A DNA stretch of 64,000 nt. Source: Dallia pectoralis (lineage: Eukaryota; Chordata; Actinopteri; Esociformes; Umbridae). This document shows, in pieces, positions 18,728 to 29,846 of this stretch; position 1 is the stretch's first letter, and each line of letters opens with the position of its first letter. The notes below the pieces were generated by a model. The model was not told the origin of the DNA. It saw only the letters and a program-made list of their open reading frames with translations, and did not search any database. The stretch covers positions 11,437,513 through 11,501,512 of the forward strand of contig CM055739.1 of NCBI GenBank assembly GCA_029465975.1, read 5' to 3'. Made by a program: the position numbers and the translations under genes.

Positions 18728-21700
18728 ATGTATCTGTTCATGTGCACATGTGTAGCCTGCATGCTGTGCACTCCGGCTTTTGGAAAAACGGTGTCGGGAG
18801 TTTTCCGGAGCGATTCAGCCAGAGAGCAGAATGGGCAGTACATAACAAAATTCATGTATCACGGTAGGTGGTACGTAGAGACGCATCTTCCAATGTCTGA
18901 CTCCTTTTACCTCTTAAATTGTCCCATTAGCGAGATTTCTGTGCGGATCGAGTGACGGTTCCAGATTGTAAACACCTGCAGCTATATTATGCTACTTATG
19001 CTATTATGCTCATTATTTTGTAGTGTTTAAAATATATGGTGTTTTAACAGGGAGGCAACCGATCATGTATTGGTTTATGGCATGCTTGATGTTGCGTATT
19101 CATTTGCCTATTTATCTCAGGAGCAATAGTTATTTCTCCATTCTTAACGTGTTGATTTTACTCGATTTACAACTCACTATGCAGTCTTTTGAATAATAAC
19201 ATTATTACCCTTTCATTCCCCTTTTCTCTTTTTTCCCTAAACCTTTATTTCCTCACATCTCTCCCACGTCTCTCCCTTCATTCCTTCTCTTTCCCTCTGT
19301 GTCGCCTCCAGGGGGTCGTGGACTTCTGGTGTGCCGGCTGGAGAACGCGCCCCTAGCGGTGGAGAAGGAGTCTAAACTGCTGCTTTTCTCAGAGATGGAG
19401 GAAGGATTTGAAATCGACAACCTCAGTTGTCCTGATCGCCTTTCGAAGGCACAGCTATCCAGTGAGTTTGTATTTGACTAATTTCTTTTATCAAGAAGCT
19501 GTCTGTTTTCTCCTGAAAAAATGGGTGTGGTTTACCACATTGTCATTTTTTTAGTTACCAATGCTCCATGCAACACCTCACCTTACGCATTAATCGGGTG
19601 GCCGTTGTTAAACACACGTTTAACTCACTGGTACCAACTCATATACAAGTGTTTACTAGGCAAAGTCCCACTTGACCTATGCTCTCTAGTCACCATAGCT
19701 CTACCCTCCCGCAGTCTACACTCAAGCAGGTACATTGCCTTAGTCACCCCAAAAGTCTGCACCACTTTCAGCCGCTAATGCTTGGAACGAATTACAAAAA
19801 AAAACTTGAAACCCTTATATCACCCATTGCCTTCAAACTAGTCTTTTCTGAACTTTTGTCCAATCACTATATGCTAGCTGTCATCTGGTTTTCATGCAAA
19901 CCTGGTTTTTACTTTTGCCATACCCATTTTGCACAGTAATACAATTTGTGCACACTAATGACCTGCCTGCTAGATACACTTGAACTTTTTTACACTGTAT
20001 ATAGACACTATTTGTATTTTATATAGTTGTTATTGCCTTATCAATGCTGCTTAACTGACCTACTTATACCTCATCCTGTATTATCTGTATATTGACTCTC
20101 CACTTGATCCCATATTTCCATGTAGAATCCCATTGCTATTTGCACTTGTGTATTTATTCTGTAACTGTATGTCTTGTCTCGCACGTTTTTGCTTTATCTT
20201 GACCGGGTCACTGTTGCAACTGAAAATTTGTTCTCAATTGGTCTACCTGGTTAATTAAAAGTTAAATAAAAAATACAATTGTTTTCCATGCGCATACTTC
20301 TCTCTGGTTAGAAGATAAACATGCATTGATTTGAGTGAGTTTTATTTTTTACTGCATCACCCGCATTGGCAAGAAATGGTACAAATGTTGCGTCTTCACA
20401 TTAAACGGGCAAAGCAATGAACCCTGATTTGTATGCGTAACTCCAGACGACATTAGCCGTCTGAACTAAATACAATAGCCAGTTCCGATCACAACATTTA
20501 ACATTACTTTCCTCTGGTCAGTCAAACTGAACGAGGAGGAGCACAACCAGACCATCCCTCACCAGTCAAGCCCCACGCTCTGGATGGCCATGTACACGGA
20601 CCGCTACACCTGCGGGGAGGGGGGAATCATCCCCGCCCAAGGGGACCTAGACTTCACTATCCTGCTGTTCAACTCGGACTCAGCAGGAAACCCCTTGGAA
20701 CACTTCAGCGCAGAGGAGTCAGGTCAGTGTCCACAACAACTGGGCCGTTTGTTCAGATCACGCAGAGATCATCACATACTAACCCGGAAGCATATAAATT
20801 GAGATGAAAATTGGCTGACATTCTGATTATTGATGATATGATTGAACGTACTTTTTAAAACAAACAGTCTGATATCTTAAAAAGTTGACTAAGTTGTGTT
20901 CAGGGCAAATTTATTTAAGTATTTCTTAACAGAAACATGCTAGAATCTGTCAATAATTCCTAATAGGATAATTTAAGCTGTAAGCTCAGACAACATTAAT
21001 ATCTCTGGTCATGTTAGCTGTTGGCTCAGACAACATTAATATCTCTGATCATGTTAGCTGTTAGCTCAGACAACATTAATATCTCTGATCATGTTAGCTG
21101 TTAGCTCAGACAACATTAATATCTCTGATCATGTTAGCTGTTAGCTCAAACAACATTAATATCTCTGATCATGTTAGCTGTTAGCTCAAACAATATTAAT
21201 ATCTCTGATCATGTTAGCTGTTAGCTCAGACAATATTAATATCTCTGCCAACTTGGCTTCACTAACCTCTCGTTGTAATCCATAGCTAGTGGGCTACCTT
21301 GTCTTAATTATACAAATATTCATTAAGATTAAACTGAATGCCTGACTGGTTGTCCTCCCCACCCCTGCCCCATTGTCCACCCTCCTACCAGGCCTTCATA
21401 CTTTCTACTGTCTGCTGATCTTGGCCTATTTCGTGGCTTCCTGTATATACGTGCAGCCCCTGTGGAAAGCTCTAAGGAAGGGTGGTCCCATGCATACTGT
21501 ACTGAAGGTCCTCTCCACAGCCCTCGCTCTACAGGGAGTCTCTGCCCTCTTCAACTACATCCACCTGGCCAGGTGAGAGGGACACTCTGTCTCAATCATT
21601 ACCAGTGTCAGCCAGCTCTCAGCTGCCTTGCACAGGTTTATATCCGTTTATGTTTGGATGTGTAAATATGTGTTGTTGGGTATGTGTATGTGAATGTATA

Positions 21701-22911
21701 ATTCATTCTTGTCTGAATGCGCCTTCCTCTTGCTGTAGGTATTCCAGGGACGGTCTTGGCATTCCCATAATGGGCAGTTTGGCCGAGTGTGAGTACTATT
21801 TTCAATCACTGTCTTGGTTGTATTTTGTCTGACCACGTGTCGTTTTGACTGTGTGTTCCGTTCTGACCGTGTGCCGTTCTAATCGTGTGCTTTTCTTCTC
21901 CTGTAGTTTGTGACATGGTGTCCCAGGTGTCAATGCTGTACATGCTACTGAGCCTGTGTGTGGGATGGACGCTGAGCAAGAACAGGAAGCCCCAGAGCAG
22001 ACCTCTCCAGTGGGACTCGTCCCCTGCCTCTAAAGCCCTCGCTCTTGGAGCCGTCGCCACACAGGTCAGTGCCTAGTCAGCCTTTTCATAACCTTTTAAC
22101 CCCAACCTATTACACAATAATCACTAGGAAACACAAACATTTGACCTTTTGTCCCCAACCTTCTTTAAAGAGGCATGTGATACATAGTTTAGCGAAGTCG
22201 TGGCACATTACATACCAAAAAAGGCATTCAACGTATATAGAGCTTTACCCTTTGCACCATGACTCCCGGTCCTGTAGGGGGCGCTGCTGTTGTGGGAGCA
22301 GTACGAGGAGACAGAGCACCACAGCTACCACGCCCAGCGCAGCATAGCGGGCATGTTACTCATAGGGCTACGAATCATACTGGCCCTGCTGCTGGCCTCT
22401 GTGCTCTACACGATCATCGGCACAGAGAGGAGTGCCCTCAAGAGAGACTTCTACCTCACCTTTGCCAAGGTAGGGCCAACCCCAACCAGAGTGTTGTGAC
22501 AACACCCACACCTGGAAGCCGCAGTGGGTCCTGTATTTGACAATACGACAAGACTTGTTGTTCCGGTCTGAATGGTTACTGTTCCTCAGGGTTGCTTTGT
22601 CTGGTTCCTGTGCCACCCCGTTCTGGTTCTGCTCTCGGCCATCTTCAACGAGCATCAGAGGGAAAAGGTGAGAGAAGACGACAGCGCTCGATTACATGCC
22701 GCACCGACCGGTGTTGAATGGTTTTCGTGTTTTGACATTTGTGCGTTTGTGTATCTAGATGGTGACGATCGGTGTGATCCTGTGCCAGGCAATCTCAGTG
22801 GTGATTCTCTACCAGCTCTTCCTGTCCCGTAGTTTATACTGGGAAGTGTCTTCTCTCTCCTCCGTCTCACTACCCCTCACCATGTCCAGAGGGGGCCAGG
22901 GACGCTACTGA
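18728..22911 (+). CDS. gpr180: GPR180 integral membrane protein, complete, 9 exons, 432 aa
   Basis: Seven-transmembrane protein of the GPR180/TMEM145 family, reported to act in TGF-beta-type signalling rather than as a classical G-protein receptor. Exons: 18728-18863, 19312-19461, 20522-20722, 21392-21572, 21739-21788, 21907-22064, 22278-22469, 22590-22667, 22759-22911. All are in phase and sum to 1,299 bp. The first about 19 residues are a hydrophobic signal peptide ending at AFGKT. A luminal/extracellular N-domain follows (SCPDRLSKAQL across exon 2; DRYTCGEG and SAGNPLEHFSAEESG in exon 3). The membrane region runs from exon 4 (FYCLLILAYFVASCIYVQ), with KGGPMHTVLKVL, QSRPLQWDSSPAS and LYWEVSSLSSVSLPLT near the end. 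Human GPR180 is 440 aa. Intron 2 holds a LINE fragment and intron 3 a 40-bp minisatellite. Confidence 0.96.
19550..20276 (+). mobile_element. 5'-truncated CR1/Rex1-like LINE fragment in gpr180 intron 2
   Basis: The reading frames, with a shift, show the C-terminal region of a LINE ORF2: LIYKCLLGKVP, then LPSRSLHSSRY, then AWNELQ-like sequence around 19773-19795. The 3' end reads TTGTTCTCAATTGGTC, CTACCTGG and AAGTTAAATAAA. The insertion is on the same strand as gpr180. No reverse transcriptase core is left. Confidence 0.75.
20977..21248. repeat. 40-bp minisatellite, about 7 copies, in gpr180 intron 3
   Basis: Strict 40-bp period: GCTCAGACAACATTAATATC recurs at 20984, 21024, 21064, 21104 and onward to 21224, with only a few substitutions (CAGACAA/CAAACAA, CAACATT/CAATATT). 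Confidence 0.95.
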
Positions 22912-24610
22912 GTGCAAGCGGCGGACGCACATGCAGTGCGACACACGCCGAGGGCATCAAGATGCACTGTGGCACTCGCAGGCAAAGGGACTAACTTTAA
23001 GTCCTCTCAGCTCACGCAGGGGGAAGATGCCACACCCACCCGAGGGGCTGGGACAGAACACTATGAAGACAAGGAAGGAGAGAACGATTGGATGACGAGA
23101 AAATATGAGGATCACCCAGAGGTGTACGATAAATGGCTGTCTGCTCACATAACTGAGAGCACATTCATCTAATACAGGTTTAGGTGTAAGACTGTCCTTT
23201 CAAACTCATGAGTGAAATCTAACTCTGAGCGCACATAAAAAGATGTCAAATAGACTAATTTGGCTACAACAGATTAGTCTTTTTTACACTTTCTGTTAGT
23301 ATGGTTGAACAGGTATTTTACTGTGGGAGGGTTAATGTCCCATCTGGAATGGATTTTCTGTCTTCGATCTCAACAAACGTTTTACTGCATTGTCTTATTA
23401 ACTGTCAACTCTTATTCATTGCAGAACAAATGTAATCAGACACACACACACACAATCCATTAGTTTACTCTTTGATCCATGTCAAAATGGATCCGTGTTT
23501 TCTGTGGTAAATCTCAAAGGAGTACGTCTCTGATCATCACTACCATGAATGTTTATTTATTTAACATTTTGACAAAATGTTTCTGATTTTATTGCCTGAA
23601 TGTCTATTTTTAAAGGCCCATTGCAGTAATCATTTTGTGTAGTTCCTGGTCTAATTTCCTGATTGCAGTTGGTTTAAAATGCAATATATCCAGAAGGCTT
23701 TTAATTGGCAGGTTTTGCATGGGTGGTGGACCATAACATAACAGACCATTTTGCCAACATCAGCGAGTTTTAATGTAGTTTCATTGTCCCCACACGGACC
23801 ACAAACAGGAAGTTGTTTTTATTGGACCATTTTAATTAACGCCTCGAACGCAACGGGACTCTATTGTTAACCAGAACAGATTTGATATGGATGTAAAAAC
23901 AGCTGTATTGGGCCTTTAACAACAGAAATCTAATTGTACTCTCTCAGTGGGATCTTGATAATCCCCAGAACCCCAAACACCACGGCTACATGCTAATGTG
24001 AAAAACGTTACTATCATTATGTGTAATTATTATTGCATCGTACTTGAATATGAATGCTTGGTGTTGTTATTGTTTTTGGTTTTTCGAGGCAGCTAGATAT
24101 GTGAAACCCGTTCTGGTTTTTAAGTCCTAACAAGTGCCTGAGAAGACAATCACTAGACTGTGAGAATTAGGTCTAACATTAGCTATCAGGCTGGTTATAT
24201 GTGAGACAGCGGAGAGACTGTATAAAAGATGAGAGGGGATTTCTTCATGTTCCTATAAAGCATGTCGTAGGACTGTTTCAATTAAATACTGTATACTTCT
24301 AAAGGCTCCATGAGTAAGTATTTCTACTGTACTATCACATGATCAATACAAGCATAAATGACCAATAGACATCTGTTGTTAATGTTTTACGTCTATTTTT
24401 CAAATATAATTTTCTCTAAAATGTTAATCCACCCCGGATAAGGTTAACAGCCTTCTGGTCCGATTTGGTGTAAGGACAGAGGAGACTGGTTGTGGTGTTT
24501 TTTAAATTCATTTTCAATTCTGTCAGCAGTCTCTAGATACAGCAATCAATGTTTGTTTTAGCATGTGTCACAAATCAGATGTCCATTTCTAGGAATATTT
24601 TGAGTAATTA
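22912..24610 (+). other. Probable gpr180 3' UTR and downstream DNA
   Basis: No recognisable coding sequence after the gpr180 stop. A short (AC)n lies at about 23439-23453. A candidate poly(A) signal ATTAAA is at 24281-24286. The ORF at 22912-23172 has no similarity I recognise and is out of frame with gpr180. Confidence 0.4.
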
Positions 24611-24646
24611 CCGTTCTACCTAAATTAAGGTTAAATAAAAAAAAAA
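24611..24646 (+). mobile_element. Possible LINE 3' tail remnant
   Basis: CTACCTAAATTAAGGTT followed by AAATAAA and a short poly(A) resembles the 3' ends at 6896-6966 and 19550-20276. It is too short to be certain. The DNA from 24647 to 25493 holds nothing else I recognise. Confidence 0.35.
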
Positions 24647-25493
24647 CTAAACATTTGTTCTGTCCCCAGGGGGCAGCATTTCTACTGATCTGTTGCAGGA
24701 GTTAGACTACAGTGAAACGCCTAGTGGCAACATTCTCATTCAACACTCAATTAAAACAAGAAGCATCCTGTTGATAAAAGTTTCTAGAATGAAATATATA
24801 AAAACTATAATTTTGTCTGGATAAAAATTCGGAAAAAAAACAGGTACAGTTCCTAGAAGTTAGACTCGAAGCATAACTGAAATAATACATTTAACATAAT
24901 TGTTTCTCTGTCCTTGATGATCGCATGACATTCACTTAATTCCAAACACTATAAGAGCCCACATCTCACTAGCTTCGTCTGTGATCGCATGACAGCAAGT
25001 GATAAGCCAGAAGAAAATGAGTATTTACTCTAACAGACCTAACTCTAACCAGCAGACACACATTCATCAGGTCTCAGTTAGGACATAAGACTGTTTATCC
25101 AGGGGCACCTCTACTGGTTTTTCAGTGCCTTCCTATGGACCAGACCAGGACACTAATGGGTCTTTTCAGGTCATCGGTTTCCCACTGGATTTATTTCTGG
25201 TCAGAGCGGTCCGGGCTGAGGACCCATGATGAATATACATAACTTATTTTCCTGCAATACGACTTGTAATTTCCGTCATAAAAATTGTCAGGAATGTTAC
25301 TGAGGTAAAGCTGTAGCTGTCATTTTTCAACTTGACCCACAAGTTGTATTAACTCAAGCTGTAATCTTCCATTGCTATCCTCTCTTTGAACATGGCTTTC
25401 ACCATAGACTCATGTAAAACGTCAACATCTTGACTCTATGGTCAATCAAATTTAAAAAATGTATTTTGTGTTCCTGTTCGTATTTCTAAGAGG

Positions 25494-28400
25494 TTGGTGC
25501 CTTTAACAGGAAAATGTAATCTGAAGTCCAGTGGGGCAATTCTGAAAAACTTAATTACAGTTACTATGCATCCTGCTCCTATTTGTAGACCTGCGGGTCG
25601 AGTTGTACTGGACAAAATGCCTTGTATCGTTTCACCTCTGGAATACAAGAATCATAAGGGTCTGAAAATGATGCATTTAAATGTACGGAGTCTCCTTCCT
25701 AAAATAGATCATATCAGGATCTGGGCTCTTCAGGCAAACCCTGACATTTTGTTTTTATCAGAAACTTGGCTATCAGGAAAAATCTTGGATTCAGATGTCG
25801 CTCTGGATGGCTATAGAATTTATAGATCAGATAGAAAGGGTAAAGGTGGTGGTGTGGCTATTTTTATAAAAGAGCATTTTTCTGTTTCAATTCTAAAGCA
25901 TGAGTCTATTCCAAAACAATTTGAATTTTTGGCCCTGGGTTTACTTCTGGGCTCAAACTCGAATGTGACATTAATGGGTGTTTACCGCCCACCTTCTGCC
26001 AAGAAATGTCTACTAGTTAAGCTTACTGATCTTATCGCATCTTTCATCCGGACAGAAGTCCTAATAGCTGGTGATTTTAACTTGGACTGGGAAAGTCATG
26101 ACTCTAATTGCTTACGAGATTTTAGTACTCAATTAAATTTGACTCAGCTAATTAAAGAGCCAACACGCCCAAATCTTAAGGACTCTGTTAAATCCACTCT
26201 GATTGACATTATGCTTACGAATTGCCCGGATAAATATGTTGGAAGTGGAGTGTTCGCTCTAGATATAAGTGACCATTGTCCTATTGTGTGTATTAGAGAC
26301 GTGCGAACTCCTAGATCTAAAACTCGTTTTATCAAACGGAGAAATTTTAAGCAGTTTAATGAACAGGCTTTTTTACATGAATTACAATTGAGTGATATTG
26401 ACTGCGTGACATCAATTGATGACTCAGAACTGGCTCTCCACAAGTTCTGTAGCATTTTTAACTCCATTGTTGATATGCAGATACCTATGAAAACGTTGAG
26501 AGTTAAAAGCAAGTCCAACCCTTGGTTCACGGCAGAATTGGCAGAGATAATACGTAGCAGGGATGCTGCTTGGGCAAAGGCTCGGAGTACTGGCACTAAG
26601 TTCAGCTGGCAACTATTTAAAACACTTAGAAATAAATGTGTTAAATTAACTAGAAAATCTAAATCAGAGTACTTTGTTAACACCTTATCAGACTGTTATG
26701 GTAATCCGTCCAAATTCTGGAAAACTGTTAAATCTTTAAAGGGTAATGACGCTGTTTCACTTCCGCATCAAATTAACTCAGTCACTGGACCTATTACTGA
26801 TAGAAAGGAGATTATCGATGCTTTTAATTATCATTTTGTCACTGCAGGAAATATTTTTGATTCAGTCTCAAGGTCAACTCATTTACATTCTGTTCTGAAT
26901 ACTGACGTAGACTGCTGTACAGGGGATGGGAAAAAACATGGATTATCTAATAGTTTTTCGCTTAGGCAATTTTCAGTCTCTGAGGTTCTTGATGCCTTAC
27001 GATCTTTAGATTCTAAGAAATCTGTAGGTGCTGATTCCCTGGAACCTGGTCTGCTAAAATGTAGTGCTGCACTTATTGCTGGGCCATTAACTCATATTTT
27101 AAATCTGACTCTATCGACAGGAATCATTCCTAAATTATGGAAATCTGCATATGTGTTACCTCTCCATAAAGGGGGTGATAGTACTGACCTTAATAATTAT
27201 CGACCAATTTCTAAACTTCCATGTCTGGCTAAGATTCTTGAATCCTTGATAAGTTTGCAGCTCCGCTCCTTCATGGCTGAAAACTGCATTTTAGATGTGA
27301 ATCAGTCAGGATTTCGTCCTGGACATAGCACTATTTCTGCAGCCACTTTAGTTTTAAATGAAATTATAAATGCTCGTGATGCAAAAATGACCTGTGCTGC
27401 AATGTTTATTGATTTGTCTAAAGCTTTTGACACAGTTGATCATGATATTTTGATGAATAGGTTGTCGTCAATTGGCTTTAGTCTTGCAACTTGTTCCTGG
27501 TTTTGCAACTATCTCAGTGATAGGACGCAGGCTGTTGTGATCGATGGAGCTAGCTCTAATAGCCTCGGAATTCAAAAAGGGGTTCCGCAGGGTTCTATCT
27601 TAGGACCTGTGCTCTTTACTATTTACATAAACAATATAGGTCAATTTGTAAATAGCTGTACGTCCCATTTCTATGCAGATGATACGATTTTATATGCTTG
27701 TGCTCCAACAATTAGTGATGCTGTGTCCATGTTGCAAGCTGATTTCACAGCTGTGCAGGAAGCATTTAATGATTTAAAACTTGTTCTAAACACGAACAAA
27801 ACCAAATATATGTTATTCATGAGGTCACACCAAAAACCTGCAGATGATATTGCTATTTATTCTATGGATGGGTCTTTAATTGAATGTGTCTCCTCTTACA
27901 AATATCTTGGAATTTGGGTGGATAACGATCTCTCATTTAAGAAACATTTAAATGAACTTGTAAAAAAGCTTAAGTATAAGGTGGGCTTCTTCTATAGGAA
28001 TAAGTCTTGTTTCTCCATGACAAACAGGAAACAAATTGTTATGTCGACTTTCATGCCGGTCCTTGATTATGGTGATATTATATATCAAAGTGCATCTCTC
28101 TACTCTGAAGTCACTTGACTCAGTGTATCATAGTGCTCTCCGCTTTATTACATCCGACAATTATAATACTCACCACTGCACTCTGTACCATAAATTGGGC
28201 TGGATGTCCTTGAGAGCGCGTAGATCATTCCACTACTCTATCTTTATCTATAAAGCTTTACTTCACAGGCTACCAGTATATATATCATCCTTATTAATTC
28301 CTAGATCTTTGGCTTTAAAAACAAGATCACAGAGTGGCCTAGTGCTAGAGACTCCCCTGGTAACCTCTGAACTAGGTAAATCAGCTTTTTCTTATAGAGC

Positions 28401-28515
28401 TCCACATGTATGGAACAAGATTCAAAAGGAACTCAAATTGAATGCATTGGTGCCCATGTGTCAATTTAAAAAAATGATGATACAATTTTATAGAGAGGAA
28501 TGTGTCTGTTTTTAA
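25494..28515 (+). pseudogene. LINE ORF2 (endonuclease-reverse transcriptase), one frameshift
   Basis: An 874-codon frame (25494-28118) continues in the next frame to 28515 after a single one-base shift near 28090-28110. There the first frame ends in TGA and the second picks up LKSLDSVYHSALRF. Endonuclease: HLNVRSL near residue 60, SETWL at about 89-93, GDFNLD at about 193-198, SDHCP at about 259-263. Reverse transcriptase: FIDLSKAFDTVDHDIL from about residue 638, GVPQGSILGP, and the catalytic YADD at about 727-730. The second frame gives the C-terminal thumb-like region, including IYKALLHRLP and HVWNKIQKELKL. Apart from the frameshift the catalytic residues look intact, so the copy is young but not functional as written. 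Confidence 0.85.
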
Positions 28516-28683
28516 TTTGTTGAAAATACTATCTGACTGTACAATTAATATTGTATAGTGTGCATTTTATATGTGTTTGTACTACTGTAAAAATAATTGC
28601 TGTACTCAGGGCACACTTGCAAATGAGATCTAGGTCTCAATGTGTTCTTTCCCTGTTAAAATAAAAGTCAATAAAAAAATTGC
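25494..28683 (+). mobile_element. Nearly complete CR1/Rex1-like non-LTR retrotransposon
   Basis: Encodes an apurinic-type endonuclease followed by reverse transcriptase. The 3' end has GAGATCTAGGTCTCAATG and ends in AATAAAAGTCAATAAAAAAA. There are no LTRs. The 5' boundary is not visible: the reading frame opens at 25494 and no ORF1 was found, so the element may be 5'-truncated. It lies between gpr180 (+) and slc5a3 (-). I could not identify a target-site duplication. Clade assignment (Rex1/CR1 rather than L2) rests on overall appearance and is tentative. Confidence 0.85.
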
Positions 28684-29846
28684 AGTTGCAACTTGTTCAA
28701 ACATTATTCTGTTGGAGAATGGGAATTTCTACATCTTTTAGATCTAGGTCAGATGAGTCTGTAAGTCACAGAAACCGCAGTACAGGAAACCAGAGTGGCC
28801 CCACATGTAGAGGCAAAACAAATACAGCCAAATGTTCTTAAAAAGAAAAATGCAATATATGGTTAAACAAATACTTTCTTATTAATAAATATATTAAATA
28901 CTTTCTTGTTAAATTAATGTTTCTTAATAGTAAAACAAAATGTTTTTGAGCTACGCCGGTGAATTAACATACAAAAAATGTATCATAAATAAATTAAAAA
29001 TAATGATTTATTTCATTTATTAGCACTTGCGGGCACGGTTGTTGTACAGTATGTAAAATGCTAATATAATAATAATTAATAATACCAGTTTAATCATATG
29101 TGCGTTGCTAGCAGTGGAGCGATGTCCGCATGCAATATTTAAAATTCGAATTATTTACTGTATTAAAATATATTAGTTATAATTCCTTACTGGCTACAGT
29201 TTGAAGAGTTTTCAGTTTACAGACATTACCCAACTCAGTATTCATAAGTATATTACAATAGCACTATGCCTTTTTATCATTTATTAGGGGAAAACAGACT
29301 GTGACTTGGATCTCTTTTACGGCTGTGTCCTGTGTAAACATGTTGACAGTTACAGTTTTAAACACACAAAAAAAAATTTGCAAAAGAAAATGTCAAAACA
29401 TACAAAACGAAGACTGACAATTGAACAGAAACAGACGCAGACAACATCATATGGATACTCAAAAAAATATTTTTAAAAGGGCAAGGGACAACAAGAGTGT
29501 TTAACTTGAGTTAGATCTGAAGTATGTTTAGCAAGCAAAGAAACTGAAAGCAGTCCTACACATGTAAATTAAAGATGATATATATGGAGGTAGTTGTCTA
29601 TATATAGAGGCTCAAAGTGAATCCATTTGTCCAAATCTAACATCTACGATAGCCAGGGTCAAATTCAATATTTTACTTTTGTTTGTTACGATTTTAGCAT
29701 TATTCCATTATTCTACAGAAATACAAATAAAAAATAGTATCTTATGACTGCTCCGGGCAAAAAACAAACCGTTCTATGGATATGACATGTTACATGATAT
29801 TACGTGAACACTGTACGCCTGTATGCACGTTACAAATATCCACATC
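28684..29846 (-). other. Probable slc5a3 3' UTR
   Basis: AT-rich DNA downstream of the slc5a3 stop (minus strand) without coding signal. Candidate AATAAA signals on the minus strand lie at 29007-29012 and 29016-29021, about 830 bp beyond the stop. The 3' end is not determined. Confidence 0.4.

Noticed and set aside
22912..23172. 86-codon ORF directly after gpr180
   Set aside because: Lies in the presumed 3' UTR, begins just after the gpr180 stop in another frame, and shows no similarity.
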